Positions 7,662 to 17,541 of a DNA stretch of 64,000 nt are shown here, piece after piece. This DNA comes from Sphingobium sp. Cam5-1 (GTDB lineage Bacteria > Pseudomonadota > Alphaproteobacteria > Sphingomonadales > Sphingomonadaceae), in NCBI RefSeq assembly GCF_015693305.1, contig NZ_CP065138.1:1116001-1180000 (forward strand), given 5' to 3'. Under the pieces are notes generated by a model. The model had not been told where the DNA came from, did no database searches, and worked only from the letters and a program-made list of their open reading frames with translations. Both the position numbers and the translations under genes were made by a program. Position 1 is the stretch's first letter; every line of letters starts with the position of its first letter.

Positions 7662-10433
7662 ATGAGCAACGAAACAGTTCCATCCAAAAAGAGAATCGCA
7701 TTGACCGACGAGACTGCCCTCGCCGACCCTTCGGACATCAGCCCCATCTCCATCGTCGATGAGATGAAGGCCAGCTATCTCGACTATGCCATGTCGGTCA
7801 TTGTCGCCCGCGCCCTGCCGGATGTGCGCGACGGGTTGAAGCCGGTCCATCGCCGCATTCTTTTCTCGGCCCATGAGTCGGGCTTTCAGCATAACAAGCC
7901 CTATCGCAAGTCGGCCCGCATCGTCGGTGACGTGATCGGTAAATATCACCCGCATGGCGACAGCGCGATCTATGACGCCTTGGCGCGCATGACGCAGGAC
8001 TGGTCCATGCGTGTGCCGCTGATCGATGGTCAGGGGAACTTCGGTTCCATGGACCCCGATCCGCCAGCGGCCATGCGGTACACCGAAGCGCGCCTTGCCA
8101 AGGTCACGACTGCCCTCTTGGAGGATCTCGACAAGGACACCGTCGATTTCCAGCCCAACTATGACGCTTCGGAAAGCGAGCCGCAGGTCCTGCCCGCCCG
8201 TTTCCCGAACCTGCTCGTCAACGGCGCGGGCGGCATCGCGGTCGGCATGGCGACCAACATTCCGCCGCATAATCTGGGCGAAGTGATCCGCGCCTGCCTG
8301 GCCTATATCGACAATCCGGCGATCACGATCGATGAACTGATCCAGATCGTTCCCGCCCCTGACTTCCCGACCGCTCCACTGATCCTTGGCCAATCCGGCG
8401 CCCGCAACGCCTATCATACCGGCCGTGGCTCGATCATGATGCGCTCGCGCCATGTGATCGAGGAAGGACGCGGCGACCGCCGATCCATCGTTCTGACCGC
8501 CATTCCTTATCAGGTCGGCAAGAACGGCCTGGTCGAAAAGATCGCCGAAGCCGCAAAGGACAAGCGGATCGAGGGCATCAGCGACATTCGCGACGAATCG
8601 AACCGCGAAGGCGTGCGGATCGTCATGGACCTGAAGCGCGATGCCACGCCGGAAGTCGTGCTCAACCAGCTGTGGCGCAACACCCCCGCCCAGTCGAGTT
8701 TCCCGGCAAACATGCTCGCCATTCGCGGCGGCCGGCCGGAACTGCTCAACATCCGCGACATTATCGAGGCGTTCGTCCGCTTCCGCGAAGAGGTCATCAC
8801 CCGCCGGACCAAGTACGAGCTCAACAAGGCACGCGACCGCGCGCATATCTTGCTGGGCCTCGTCATCGCGGTCACCAACCTCGATGAAGTCGTCCGCATC
8901 ATCCGTGGATCGGCCAGCCCCGCAGAGGCGCGCGAAACCCTGCTCGCCCGCGATTGGCCGGTGGCGGAAATCGCGCCTTACCTGAAGCTGGTCGAAGCGA
9001 TCGAGACGGAAGCGGGCGGCGAAACATACCGCCTGTCGGACATTCAGGTCCGCGCCATCCTGGACCTCCGCCTCCATCGCCTGACCGCGCTCGGTCGCGA
9101 CGAGATCGGCAATGAACTGGCCGAACTGGCCGCAGCCATCGCCGAATATCTCGCCATCCTCGGCGACCGAGTGAAGCTCTACGCGGTCATGCGCGAAGAG
9201 TTTGAGGTCATCGAACGCGACTTCGCCACCTCGCGCATCTCGGAAATCACCGCGGCCGCCGACGGTATCGAGGATGAAGACCTGATCGAGCGCGAGGAGA
9301 TGGTCGTCACCGTCACCGTGCAAGGCTATATCAAGCGCACGCCACTCGAAAGCTTCCGCGCCCAGGCGCGCGGCGGCAAGGGCCGCTCCGGCATGGCGAC
9401 CAAGGATGAGGACGCGATCACCGAACTGTTCGTAACCTCCACGCACACGCCGGTCCTCTTCTTCTCGACGGCGGGGAAGGTCTATCGCCTGAAAGTCTGG
9501 CGCCTCCCCGAAGGCGGTCCCGCCACACGCGGCCGCCCTATGGTGAACCTGCTACCGCTCGGCCCCGGCGAAACGATCCAGACCGTCCTGCCGCTGCCCG
9601 AGGATGAGGACAGCTGGAAGGACCTGCACGTCATGTTCGCGACCGCGAACGGCACCGTCCGCCGCAACAGCATGGACGCCTTCGCCAACGTGCCGAGCAA
9701 CGGCAAGATCGCAATGCGCTTCGATGAGGGCAGCGACGATTGCCTGATCGGCGTGGCGCTGCTCAGCGAAGAGGATGACGTCCTCCTCGCCACCCGTCAG
9801 GGTAAGGCCATCCGCTTCAAGGCGACCGACGTCCGCGAATTCCAGAGCCGCACGTCAACCGGCGTGCGCGGCATGACGCTCAAGAAGGATGACGAGGTCA
9901 TCTCGCTCTCCATCCTCCACCGCTCCGGCGCGAATCAGGAAGAGCGCGACGACTATCTCCGTTTCGCCCCCTGGAAGCCCGAAAAGGAAGGCTCGCCGCA
10001 GATGAGCGAGGAACGCTTCGCCGAGCTGCAGGCGAAGGAGCAGTTCATCCTCACCGTCTGCTCCAACGGCTATGGCAAGCTATCCTCGGCCTACGACTAT
10101 CGCCGCACCGGGCGTGGTGGTCAGGGCATCACCAACATCGACAATATCAGCCGCAACGGCCCGGTCGTCGCCAGTTTCCCCGCGCGCCACGGCGATCATC
10201 TGATGCTCGTCACCGATCAGGCAAAGCTGATCCGCATGGGCCTCGACACCCTGCGCGTCATCGGCCGCAACTCGGCAGGCGTCCGCCTGTTCAACGTGTC
10301 CGACGACGAACATGTCGTCAGCGCCGCGAAGATCGAGGAAAGCGACGAGGAAACCGAAGTCAGCACCCCCGCAGGCCTCGAAACCTCGCCCGAAGTCAGC
10401 CCTGAATCCGACCCGGACCTCACCGAAGAGTGA
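7662..10433 (+). CDS. gyrA: DNA gyrase subunit A
   Basis: GyrA is the breakage-reunion subunit of DNA gyrase and works with GyrB as an A2B2 complex to introduce negative supercoils. This 923-residue protein has the winged-helix region with [18 protein letters not shown], the catalytic tyrosine Tyr140 in AMRYTEARL (E. coli Tyr122), and the C-terminal beta-pinwheel domain. The GyrA box appears as QARGGKG near residue 568, one residue different from QRRGGKG, and distinguishes it from ParC. The quinolone region keeps Ser101 and Asp105 (E. coli Ser83 and Asp87), so no classical resistance change is seen. It ends in an acidic tail. Its stop overlaps the GTG start of the DUF952 gene. Confidence 0.98.
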   Translation: MSNETVPSKKRIALTDETALADPSDISPISIVDEMKASYLDYAMSVIVARALPDVRDGLKPVHRRILFSAHESGFQHNKPYRKSARIVGDVIGKYHPHGDSAIYDALARMTQDWSMRVPLIDGQGNFGSMDPDPPAAMRYTEARLAKVTTALLEDLDKDTVDFQPNYDASESEPQVLPARFPNLLVNGAGGIAVGMATNIPPHNLGEVIRACLAYIDNPAITIDELIQIVPAPDFPTAPLILGQSGARNAYHTGRGSIMMRSRHVIEEGRGDRRSIVLTAIPYQVGKNGLVEKIAEAAKDKRIEGISDIRDESNREGVRIVMDLKRDATPEVVLNQLWRNTPAQSSFPANMLAIRGGRPELLNIRDIIEAFVRFREEVITRRTKYELNKARDRAHILLGLVIAVTNLDEVVRIIRGSASPAEARETLLARDWPVAEIAPYLKLVEAIETEAGGETYRLSDIQVRAILDLRLHRLTALGRDEIGNELAELAAAIAEYLAILGDRVKLYAVMREEFEVIERDFATSRISEITAAADGIEDEDLIEREEMVVTVTVQGYIKRTPLESFRAQARGGKGRSGMATKDEDAITELFVTSTHTPVLFFSTAGKVYRLKVWRLPEGGPATRGRPMVNLLPLGPGETIQTVLPLPEDEDSWKDLHVMFATANGTVRRNSMDAFANVPSNGKIAMRFDEGSDDCLIGVALLSEEDDVLLATRQGKAIRFKATDVREFQSRTSTGVRGMTLKKDDEVISLSILHRSGANQEERDDYLRFAPWKPEKEGSPQMSEERFAELQAKEQFILTVCSNGYGKLSSAYDYRRTGRGGQGITNIDNISRNGPVVASFPARHGDHLMLVTDQAKLIRMGLDTLRVIGRNSAGVRLFNVSDDEHVVSAAKIEESDEETEVSTPAGLETSPEVSPESDPDLTEE

Positions 10434-10777
10434 CCGACCTCTTCGCCTACAAAATCCTGACCAGGGATCAGTACGACCAGCTAAAGACCGACGGCGTGTT
10501 CAAAGGCGCGCCCGTCGATCTTGCCGACGGCTACATCCACATGTCCACCCGGCAGCAGGCCGCCGAAACCGCCGCCAAGCACTTCGCAGGCCAGGACAAT
10601 CTGGTGATGATCATGGTAGACCTCGCCCCATTCGGCGATGCGCTGAAATGGGAAGCGTCACGCGGCGGCGCGCTGTTCCCGCACCTCTATACCGACCTCC
10701 CGCTCAGCGCGGTTGCGGGGAAGGTGGTTTTGCGGTTGGATGAGCAGGGCAAGCACCTGTTCCCGGCGGGGTTCTAA
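10430..10777 (+). CDS. DUF952 domain-containing protein
   Basis: A 115-residue soluble protein of the DUF952 family. The conserved blocks are YKILTRDQYDQL near the start, DGYIHMSTRQQ in the middle and FPHLYTDLPL towards the end. DUF952 has a fold related to ADP-ribosyltransferases and its biochemical role is not established. The start is GTG at 10430, overlapping the gyrA stop by four bases, so translational coupling to gyrA is likely. Its DNA composition matches its neighbours. Confidence 0.9.
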   Translation: MTDLFAYKILTRDQYDQLKTDGVFKGAPVDLADGYIHMSTRQQAAETAAKHFAGQDNLVMIMVDLAPFGDALKWEASRGGALFPHLYTDLPLSAVAGKVVLRLDEQGKHLFPAGF

Positions 10778-10780
10778 CCC

Positions 10781-10810
10781 CCTTCGTTTCGAGCGAAATC
10801 GAAAAACGAA
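10781..10810. repeat. Degenerate sphingomonad palindromic repeat
   Basis: CTTCGTTTCGAGCGAAATCG followed by AAAAACGAA forms an imperfect palindrome. It resembles an intergenic repeat (CGTTTCGAGCG...TCGAGAAACG) I know from sphingomonad genomes. It lies between the converging DUF952 and DUF4238 genes. Family assignment is from memory. Confidence 0.45.
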
Positions 10811-10837
10811 AGCGCCCGCCGTTAGTACCCGCCTCCT

Positions 10838-11746
10838 CTATTCTTCTTCACGATATTTCTGCACAACATCTTTAATAATGGTACGGTGCTCTTCCGTAGC
10901 AAAGTGCTCCTCGACAAAGGTCAACTGATCTAAACTGGTCGCGCCCACACATATGGACGCGCGCGAAACAATCACCTTGTTGATTTGCTGCACAAGATCA
11001 TCCGAATCTGTGCTCTGGAACATCTCACGTGTCTCATCGTCTCCTTGATTGGTCCCCACAAACAAGCGCCTCGGACTGATCGGAATAACCAGATAAGCGC
11101 CCTTCACATTGAGCGGTGTTGTATGTTGTAGCGGCGCGTCACTGATTAAGAACTCAAGTCCGCCTTTCATCTCACCCGTTGTCCAAATCATATTATTTAT
11201 CCGTTCGCCACGGTGGTCGTCATCAATGAGGCGACGCAGGATTTCCATTGCAGCCTGTTCGATCCAATCCGGCGCAACAGTGGCGATCGCCTCGCTGAAG
11301 GCATCGGGCCACCCTTCCGGTTTGTCTCTGAGGTATGCTGCTCGCTGTTCGGGGGTTTCTTTGCTCAGCAAGATCCGGATAGCTTCTTTATACGCGGCCA
11401 GATTTTCGGGCGTCCGAAATAGCAAAGAGGCGATGAAGCGCGTCCAATCGCTGCGCTCTGGCATTTTCCAATGAACGATTTCGTCCCGCATGAGTAGCCG
11501 ATGCGCTCGGGCAGCTTTATCATCGACCATCGACAGGAACGCCTTTTCAAATTGTTGGGCGTAGTCCTTGGGCAATCCAGGCGTCGTATATAGCTCCCGC
11601 TCGTAACCGATCTCGGCCGGAGCAACGAGCTTTCTCGCGATCTTCTTTCCGTATGGCCGCGTGAAACGCCACAACTTACCGTCATTCACGGCCCATTCGG
11701 AAAGCAAAAACTGTGGAATGAAGTGATGCTTCTTAGGATCTGACAT
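10838..11746 (-). CDS. DUF4238 domain-containing protein
   Basis: A 302-residue protein of the DUF4238 family, recognised by its N-terminus (KKHHFIPQFLLSEWA, then LWRFTR) and a middle region of the type WTGEMKGGLEFLISDAPL. The family has no established function and is patchily distributed; members are often accessory genes. The DNA is clearly less GC-rich than the glycosyltransferase and gyrA genes on either side, which suggests acquisition. Its ATG directly follows the TAG stop of the glycosyltransferase (TAGATG), with no room for its own ribosome site except inside the upstream gene, where a purine-rich GGAGAG is present. It may therefore be coupled to that gene. Confidence 0.8.
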   Translation of the reverse strand: MSDPKKHHFIPQFLLSEWAVNDGKLWRFTRPYGKKIARKLVAPAEIGYERELYTTPGLPKDYAQQFEKAFLSMVDDKAARAHRLLMRDEIVHWKMPERSDWTRFIASLLFRTPENLAAYKEAIRILLSKETPEQRAAYLRDKPEGWPDAFSEAIATVAPDWIEQAAMEILRRLIDDDHRGERINNMIWTTGEMKGGLEFLISDAPLQHTTPLNVKGAYLVIPISPRRLFVGTNQGDDETREMFQSTDSDDLVQQINKVIVSRASICVGATSLDQLTFVEEHFATEEHRTIIKDVVQKYREEE

Positions 11747-12865
11747 CTATTTTTTTCTCTCCAACCGCACCACCTTCCCTCTCTTCACCCAATAATCAAA
11801 CCCACCCCACCTGATCCGCCTCGAACAAACCGCCGCCACCTGCATCCCCAAATGCACCCAGCACACCAAAAACGGCGCCAGCACATCCCACCAGAGCGAC
11901 CGCCTCGCCGCCAGCACCTGCCCCGGCTCCAGCACGCCCCCCAAAATCCGCCACCGCACCAGCGCCCGCCCGACAGCCCCACCATAGCCCACAGCCACAG
12001 CGCCCAAACCACCCCAGCCAAGCGCCCACAACCAGCCCAAAGCCTGTACGCCAACGACGGCGGCAGCAATCCCCCACATCCCCGGACTATTCGTCCAGAT
12101 ATGCCGATACTGCCGCACCCCAAAGCCCATCGCCCCCCGCCCCTCCAACGGCGAGGCCACCAGCAAATCCCGCACCGGCCGCAACCGCAGCTTCGCCCGC
12201 CACCCGGCCAGCCCGATCGCCATGTCATCCGACAACCGCCCCGCCAGCGCCGCATCCAGATCAAGCCGTTCCGCGACCTCCCGCGTCAACGCCATAGCCC
12301 CGCCCCATGGCATGGTCGCACTCGCCGCCCGGGGCAAAGTCGCCAGCTGCATCTCCACCGTCCCCACCAGCGCGGCCACCGCATTCCGCTCGGGCAACAA
12401 CAATCGATAGCCAGTCACGATATCCGCCTTCCCCCGCACCAGAGGAAAGAGCAGCCGCCCCACTAGCCGCACCGGCGGCTCAATATCCGCATCCACAAAA
12501 ACCAGATAGCGATCCCCCGGCCGCAAAGCCCGCAAAGCCGCCCGCAACTTATGAACCTTCTGCCCTTCATCCACCGCGATACCCGCGCGGACGATCTGCA
12601 CCCAATCCCCCTCCCGCGCCGCCAAGGCCTCCGCCGCCGCGCACCCGCCACTCGAAGCAATCACCAATCGGAACTGCGCCGTCTGCGCCTTCAACCGGGC
12701 GATCAGTTCCGCCCCGCCATCCCAGTCATCCCGCACCGACAGCAGCACGACCACACCCTCAGGCGCCTCCTCCTGACGATCGACCGGAAGATGCCGCCAA
12801 TAGTTCAGCACCCCCAGCAGCGTCAGCCCCTGCAACACCACCCACAGCCAAAAGGCCCAACCCAT
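11747..12865 (-). CDS. Family 2/21-type glycosyltransferase, possible ceramide glycosyltransferase
   Basis: A 372-residue membrane-associated glycosyltransferase. It has an N-terminal membrane segment (residues 1-22), a GT-A domain with the acidic motif VFVDADIEPP near residue 130, a second motif LSDDMAIG that supplies the catalytic Asp, then QYRHIW in place of the usual (Q/R)xxRW. Two or three hydrophobic segments follow at the C-terminus. This is the architecture of ceramide glucosyltransferases (GT21) and of HpnI hopanoid transferases. Sphingomonads carry glycosphingolipids instead of typical lipopolysaccharide, so a ceramide acceptor is plausible but unproven. The coding strand is strikingly G-rich at third positions. 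It is divergent from an LpxL-like acyltransferase 38 bases away. Confidence 0.75.
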   Translation of the reverse strand: MGWAFWLWVVLQGLTLLGVLNYWRHLPVDRQEEAPEGVVVLLSVRDDWDGGAELIARLKAQTAQFRLVIASSGGCAAAEALAAREGDWVQIVRAGIAVDEGQKVHKLRAALRALRPGDRYLVFVDADIEPPVRLVGRLLFPLVRGKADIVTGYRLLLPERNAVAALVGTVEMQLATLPRAASATMPWGGAMALTREVAERLDLDAALAGRLSDDMAIGLAGWRAKLRLRPVRDLLVASPLEGRGAMGFGVRQYRHIWTNSPGMWGIAAAVVGVQALGWLWALGWGGLGAVAVGYGGAVGRALVRWRILGGVLEPGQVLAARRSLWWDVLAPFLVCWVHLGMQVAAVCSRRIRWGGFDYWVKRGKVVRLERKK

Positions 12866-12903
12866 CGTAAATCCAAGCCCTTTACCGCCCCGACCGCTGC
12901 TGT

Positions 12904-13767
12904 ATGACGCTTGGCAAGATGCTCTCCAACCCTTTTCTCTTCACCCTCCTGCGCCTGCTGCCGGCGTCCCTCTCCTCATGGCTGGGCGGCTGGCTGTCGG
13001 CGAACGTCGCACGCCGGACCATGAAGCTGCGGGACCAGCGCGCCCGCGCCAACCTCGCCATCCTGCGCCCGGACCTGGACGAAACCACGCGCGAGGCCAT
13101 GCTCACCCGCCGCTGGTTCAACCTCGGCCGCACCATGGCCGAACTCGCCAATGTCGACCGCCTCGTGAACAACCGCCATGTCAGCATCACGAACGAACCA
13201 GCCTATCGGGAAGCGCTGGCCTCGCCCCGCCCCATGATCTTTCTGACTACCCATATCGGCAACTGGGATTTGCTCGCCGCTCATTTGAAAGCGTCAACCG
13301 ATCGTCCCGGCCTCGGCGTCTACGACCCTCCTTCAGACCCTGCTCAGGCCAGGATGCTGAAGCGGGCACGGGAAAGCTATATGGGGGAAGCCATCACCGG
13401 CGGCGGCGCGGCCCGATCGATCCTGCGTCACCTTGCGGAAAAGGACAGGGCGATGCTCTACATCCTGGTGGACGAACGGAGGGATCGACAGGTGTGGTTC
13501 CCGCGCTTCGGCAGAAATGTGGAACCGTCAGGAAATCTTTCCATCGCGTTACGCCTTGCTCGGCGCAGTAACGCCCGCTTCCTGCCTTTCACCTTGGCAA
13601 GGACCAAGGGCGCTCATTTCCGTCTCGATTGGCTCCCGCCGCTTGATCCTCTGATCATGGACGAAACCGATCTGCTGGATCAAGTCGACGCCTTCCTCGG
13701 CAAAGCCTGCGTCGACCATGCGGACCAATGGCTCGCCCTGCATGACATGGATTTGACGACCCCTTGA
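12904..13767 (+). CDS. LpxL/HtrB-like lysophospholipid acyltransferase family protein
   Basis: A 287-residue inner-membrane acyltransferase of the Kdo2-lipid A lauroyl-acyltransferase family. A hydrophobic N-terminal anchor (FLFTLLRLLPASL) is followed by the catalytic HxxxxD motif HIGNWD (THIGNWDLLAAH) and a later YILVDERRD motif. The length matches the family. In E. coli such enzymes add secondary acyl chains to lipid A; the natural acceptor here is unknown and could be another lysophospholipid or an aminoacyl lipid. The ATG at 12904 has no clear ribosome site; an in-frame ATG lies at 12919. It is divergently transcribed from the membrane glycosyltransferase, which supports a shared envelope-lipid role. 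Confidence 0.82.
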   Translation: MTLGKMLSNPFLFTLLRLLPASLSSWLGGWLSANVARRTMKLRDQRARANLAILRPDLDETTREAMLTRRWFNLGRTMAELANVDRLVNNRHVSITNEPAYREALASPRPMIFLTTHIGNWDLLAAHLKASTDRPGLGVYDPPSDPAQARMLKRARESYMGEAITGGGAARSILRHLAEKDRAMLYILVDERRDRQVWFPRFGRNVEPSGNLSIALRLARRSNARFLPFTLARTKGAHFRLDWLPPLDPLIMDETDLLDQVDAFLGKACVDHADQWLALHDMDLTTP

Positions 13768-13817
13768 GTAGCACGGAGCATATGGTTCTCGGTGACCTCA
13801 CCCGCTAAAGCCCCCAA

Positions 13818-14462
13818 ATGTCCCGACTCGCCATCAAGATTTGCGGCCTTTCCACCTCCGACACAGTCGGAGCAGCTATCCGCGCAGGCGCAACCCACCT
13901 CGGCTTCGTCCATTTCGCTAAAAGCCCACGCCATGTCGAAGCGGACCAACTGCGCGCCCTCGCCGCAACAGTCCCCGCCCATATCGAGCGCGTCGCCGTC
14001 CTAGTCGACCCCACCGACGAAACCCTCGCCGAACTCGCGGCAACAAACGCCCTCACCGCCCTGCAACTCCACGGCAAGGAAAGCCCGGAACGCACTGCTG
14101 CCATCGCTAAGCGCTTCAGTCTCCCCGTCTGGAAAGCCATTTCCGTAAAAACCCGCGCCGACATCGACGCCGCCAAAGCCTATACCGGCGCGGCCGACCT
14201 CCTCCTCTTCGATGCCAAAACGCCGGATGGCGCGGCGCTGCCCGGCGGCATGGGCCTACGCTTCGACTGGACGCTCCTGCGCGGCGTCCCCATATCCATG
14301 CCCTGGGGTCTTTCAGGAGGCCTCGGCATCGACAATGTCGCCGAAGCGATCCGCATTACCGGCGCCCCGATGATTGACGTTTCTTCCGGCGTGGAAAGCG
14401 CGCCGGGCATCAAGAGTGTGGACAAGATCATGGCCTTCTGCAAAGCGGCACAGCAATCATGA
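13818..14462 (+). CDS. trpF: Phosphoribosylanthranilate isomerase
   Basis: TrpF catalyses the Amadori rearrangement of N-(5-phosphoribosyl)anthranilate to CdRP, the third step from chorismate to tryptophan. The 214-residue TIM barrel begins with [10 protein letters not shown], where the Cys is the catalytic base. [20 protein letters not shown] and [10 protein letters not shown] are family motifs, the last carrying the catalytic Asp. The C-terminus has the phosphate-binding [10 protein letters not shown] and [13 protein letters not shown]. Its stop overlaps the trpB ATG by four bases, so the two are translationally coupled. It heads a trpF-trpB-trpA-accD-folC cluster typical of alphaproteobacteria. 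Confidence 0.97.
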   Translation: MSRLAIKICGLSTSDTVGAAIRAGATHLGFVHFAKSPRHVEADQLRALAATVPAHIERVAVLVDPTDETLAELAATNALTALQLHGKESPERTAAIAKRFSLPVWKAISVKTRADIDAAKAYTGAADLLLFDAKTPDGAALPGGMGLRFDWTLLRGVPISMPWGLSGGLGIDNVAEAIRITGAPMIDVSSGVESAPGIKSVDKIMAFCKAAQQS

Positions 14463-15688
14463 CCATCAACAATTCCCTTCGCTCGCAACCGGATGCCTCC
14501 GGCCATTTCGGCTCCTTCGGCGGCCGCTATGTCGCGGAAACGCTCATGCCGCTCATCCTGGAGCTGGAGAAGGTCTATAAGGAAGCAAGGCAGGACCCCG
14601 CTTTCGAAGAAGAGTTTGAGGAACTGCTGCGCAACTATGTCGGCCGTCCCAACCCGCTCTACTATGCCAGCCGCCTGACCGAAGCGCTCCGCGCCGATGC
14701 ACCCGAGGGTAAAGGCGCAAAAATCTACCTGAAGCGCGAGGAACTGAACCACACCGGCGCGCACAAGATCAACAATTGCATCGGCCAGGCGCTGCTCGCC
14801 CGTCGCATGGGCAAGAAGAAGGTGATTGCCGAAACCGGCGCGGGCCAGCACGGCGTCGCCACCGCCACCGTAGCCGCCCTGTTCGGCATGGAATGCAAGA
14901 TCTTCATGGGCGCCAAGGACGTCGAGCGGCAGAAGCCCAACGTCTTCCGCATGAAGCTCCTCGGTGCTGAAGTGATACCGGTCGTTTCCGGTTCCCAGAC
15001 GCTGAAGGACGCGATGAACGACGCCCTGCGCCACTGGGTCTCGAACGTCCACGACACCTTCTATATCATCGGCACGGCGGCAGGCCCGCACCCTTATCCG
15101 GAACTGGTCCGCGACTTCCAGTCGGTGATCGGCCGCGAAGCGCGCGAGCAGATCCTCGAAATTGAAGGCCGTTTGCCCGACATGCTTATCGCCCCGGTCG
15201 GCGGCGGCTCCAACGCGATCGGCCTCTTCCATCCCTTCCTCGATGATGTTGAGGTCAAGATGATCGGCGTGGAAGCCGCAGGCGAGGGTCTCACCGGCAA
15301 ACATGCCGCCTCCCTCGCAGGCGGCGCGTCGGGCATCCTGCACGGCAATCGCACCTATTTGCTCCAGGACGAAGACGGCCAGATCACCGAAGCGCACAGC
15401 ATTTCGGCGGGCCTCGACTATCCGGGAATCGGCCCTGAACATAGCTGGCTGCACGAGATCGGCCGCGTAGAATACATGCCGATCACCGATGACGAAGCGC
15501 TCGCCAGCTTCCAGAAGCTCGCCGCTCTCGAAGGCATCATCCCGGCGCTCGAGTCCGCCCACGCCATCGCCAGCGCGGAAAAGGTTGCGCCCACGATGGA
15601 CGCGGACCAGATCATCATCGTCAACCTCTCAGGACGGGGCGACAAGGACATCTTCACCGTCGCCGACGCGCTGGGAGTGGAGATGTGA
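14459..15688 (+). CDS. trpB: Tryptophan synthase beta chain
   Basis: TrpB joins indole with serine, using PLP, to form tryptophan within the alpha2-beta2 complex. The 409-residue protein contains the PLP lysine in HTGAHKINN, the phosphate-binding loop GGGSNAIG, and the conserved [17 protein letters not shown] and GRGDKD motifs. Its length is normal for the TrpB1 type that pairs with TrpA. The ATG at 14459 overlaps the trpF stop. Unlike the trpF-trpB overlap, a gap of about 150 bases with a repeat separates it from trpA. Confidence 0.98.
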   Translation: MTINNSLRSQPDASGHFGSFGGRYVAETLMPLILELEKVYKEARQDPAFEEEFEELLRNYVGRPNPLYYASRLTEALRADAPEGKGAKIYLKREELNHTGAHKINNCIGQALLARRMGKKKVIAETGAGQHGVATATVAALFGMECKIFMGAKDVERQKPNVFRMKLLGAEVIPVVSGSQTLKDAMNDALRHWVSNVHDTFYIIGTAAGPHPYPELVRDFQSVIGREAREQILEIEGRLPDMLIAPVGGGSNAIGLFHPFLDDVEVKMIGVEAAGEGLTGKHAASLAGGASGILHGNRTYLLQDEDGQITEAHSISAGLDYPGIGPEHSWLHEIGRVEYMPITDDEALASFQKLAALEGIIPALESAHAIASAEKVAPTMDADQIIIVNLSGRGDKDIFTVADALGVEM

Positions 15689-15720
15689 ATAACCCTTCAC
15701 AGCCAGCCACCCCCTCCCCC

Positions 15721-15780
15721 GTTCGGGCTGAGCTTGTCGAAGCCCTTCACTTCTCTCAAAGAAAGAAAAGCCCTTCGACA
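15721..15780. repeat. Sphingomonad intergenic palindromic repeat inside the trp operon
   Basis: GTTCGGGCTGAGCTTGTCGA followed by AGCCC at 15721-15745 matches a repeat I know as widespread in sphingomonad genomes. A second, truncated inverted half (GCCCTTCGACA) ends at 15780. TGTCGAA and TTCGACA can pair to form a hairpin between trpB and trpA. Family assignment is from memory. Confidence 0.65.
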
Positions 15781-15836
15781 TCTAAACGAGACAAGTGGCT
15801 CGTTCAGACAGGGCGAACGGATATTGGAATTTCACT

Positions 15837-16667
15837 GTGACCGCTGACCGCCTCGCCACCCGCTTCACCGCCTGCAAGGAAGCAGGCCGTGCCGCCCTCA
15901 TCACCTTCGTGACCGCAGGCGACCCGACCGTAGCCGCCACCCCCGCGATCCTCGACGCGCTCGTCGCCGGCGGCGCTGACATCATCGAACTCGGCATGCC
16001 CTTCACTGATCCGATGGCGGACGGCCCCGCGATCGAACTGGCCAACCTACGCAGCCTTGGCTCAGGCACGAAGACCAAAGACATTTTCCACCTCGCCACC
16101 ACCTTCCGCGCCCGCCACCCGCATATCCCGCTGATCCTCATGGGCTATGCCAATCCTATGCTGATCCGCGGCTCCGAATGGTTTGCGCAGCAGTGCCGCG
16201 AAGCTGGCGTGGATGGCGTGATCTGCGTCGATGTCCCGCCTGAGGAGGACGCGGAGATCGGTCCGGCCCTGCGTGCGGCAGGCGTTCACCTGATCCGCCT
16301 TGCCACGCCGACCACCGACGCCGCCCGCCTGCCCGCCGTCCTCGATGGCGCCAGCGGCTTCCTCTACCATGTCGCCGTCGCGGGCGTGACCGGCAAGCAG
16401 CAGGCTGCGCAGGCCGCTGTTGAGCAGGCGGTGGAGAAGCTCAAGGCCGCAACCGACCTCCCCATCGCAGTCGGTTTCGGCGTCCGCTCCGCCGAGCAGG
16501 CAGCCGCCATCGGCCGCGTTGCTGACGGCGTCGTCGTCGGGTCAGCCATTGTCGATATAGTCGGCTCGCACGGCGATGCCGCCGCGCCCTTCGTTCAGGA
16601 GTTCGTCGCCACATTGAGCGGCGCCCTCAAAGCCAACAGCCCTCATTTCCGGGAGACCGCCGCATGA
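15837..16667 (+). CDS. trpA: Tryptophan synthase alpha chain
   Basis: TrpA cleaves indole-3-glycerol phosphate and channels indole to TrpB. The 276-residue TIM barrel has [16 protein letters not shown] with the catalytic Glu and Asp, and [13 protein letters not shown] and [10 protein letters not shown] as phosphate-binding motifs. I chose the GTG at 15837, giving the N-terminus [17 protein letters not shown] normal for the family. An ATG at 15795 would add 14 residues derived from the edge of an intergenic repeat and is less likely. The GTG has only a weak ribosome site (GGAATT). It overlaps accD by four bases. The repeat upstream may change the trpB:trpA expression ratio. Confidence 0.96.
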   Translation: MTADRLATRFTACKEAGRAALITFVTAGDPTVAATPAILDALVAGGADIIELGMPFTDPMADGPAIELANLRSLGSGTKTKDIFHLATTFRARHPHIPLILMGYANPMLIRGSEWFAQQCREAGVDGVICVDVPPEEDAEIGPALRAAGVHLIRLATPTTDAARLPAVLDGASGFLYHVAVAGVTGKQQAAQAAVEQAVEKLKAATDLPIAVGFGVRSAEQAAAIGRVADGVVVGSAIVDIVGSHGDAAAPFVQEFVATLSGALKANSPHFRETAA

Positions 16668-17515
16668 GCTGGATCAACCGCGTCCGCAACGCCGTTCCCT
16701 TCCTCGCAAAGAAGGAAACCACCGCCGAGACGCTGTGGCACAAATGCCCGTCCTGCACTGAGATGATCTTCATCAAGGAGTGGGAGGATAATCTCTCCGT
16801 CTGCCCGCGCTGCGACCATCACGGCCGCATCGGCCCGTCTGAACGGTTCGAGCAAATCCTCGACGCGGGCTTCATCCTGCTCCCCACCCCACCGGTGCAG
16901 GAAGACCCGCTCAAATTCCGCGATTCCAAGCGCTATCCCGACCGCATCAAGGCCGCCCGCGCGTCGACAGGCGATCAGGACGCCCTCATCAACGCGCGCG
17001 GCGCGATCGACGATGTGCCGCTGGTCATGGGCGTGCAGAATTTCGCCTTCATGGGCGGCTCCATGGGCATGGGCGTCGGCGCGGCCTTCATCCAGGGCGT
17101 CAACGAAGCCATCGGCCACAAATGCCCCTATGTCATCTTCACCGCAGCAGGCGGCGCACGCATGCAGGAGGGCATATTGTCCCTCATGCAAATGCCGCGC
17201 TCGACTGTCGCCATCCAGAAGCTGCACGCGGCGGGCCTGCCCTATATCGTCGTCCTCACCGATCCGACGACCGGCGGCGTCACGGCGAGCTACGCCATGC
17301 TGGGCGACGTCCAGATCGCCGAGCCGAATGCTCTCATCGGCTTCGCAGGCCAGCGGGTCATCGAAAGCACGATCCGCGAAAAGCTGCCCGATGGTTTCCA
17401 GCGTGCCGAATATCTGCTGGAACATGGCATGCTCGACATGGTCGTCCACCGCAGCGAATTACGCGACACGCTGGCCCGTGTGATCGGCTATCTAGCCCCT
17501 CGCGCAGCCGCCTGA
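16664..17515 (+). CDS. accD: Acetyl-CoA carboxylase carboxyltransferase subunit beta
   Basis: AccD is the beta subunit of the carboxyltransferase that makes malonyl-CoA for fatty acid synthesis, pairing with AccA. The 283-residue protein starts with a zinc ribbon ([10 protein letters not shown] and [11 protein letters not shown]). The crotonase-like fold follows, with [11 protein letters not shown] and the oxyanion-forming [11 protein letters not shown]. Its ATG overlaps the trpA stop, so it is coupled to the tryptophan operon, a frequent arrangement in proteobacteria where accD and folC follow trp or truA genes. Confidence 0.98.
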   Translation: MSWINRVRNAVPFLAKKETTAETLWHKCPSCTEMIFIKEWEDNLSVCPRCDHHGRIGPSERFEQILDAGFILLPTPPVQEDPLKFRDSKRYPDRIKAARASTGDQDALINARGAIDDVPLVMGVQNFAFMGGSMGMGVGAAFIQGVNEAIGHKCPYVIFTAAGGARMQEGILSLMQMPRSTVAIQKLHAAGLPYIVVLTDPTTGGVTASYAMLGDVQIAEPNALIGFAGQRVIESTIREKLPDGFQRAEYLLEHGMLDMVVHRSELRDTLARVIGYLAPRAAA

Positions 17516-17541
17516 CGCGATCGCGCGAGGAACATAGGGCC

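Noticed and set aside
7593..9446. A 617-codon open frame antisense to gyrA
   Set aside because: It mirrors the codon pattern of gyrA, has no family resemblance and overlaps a certain gene; high-GC coding regions often give such open antisense frames.
14180..15562. A 460-codon open frame antisense to trpF and trpB
   Set aside because: Overlaps two certain genes completely and shows no domain or ribosome site.
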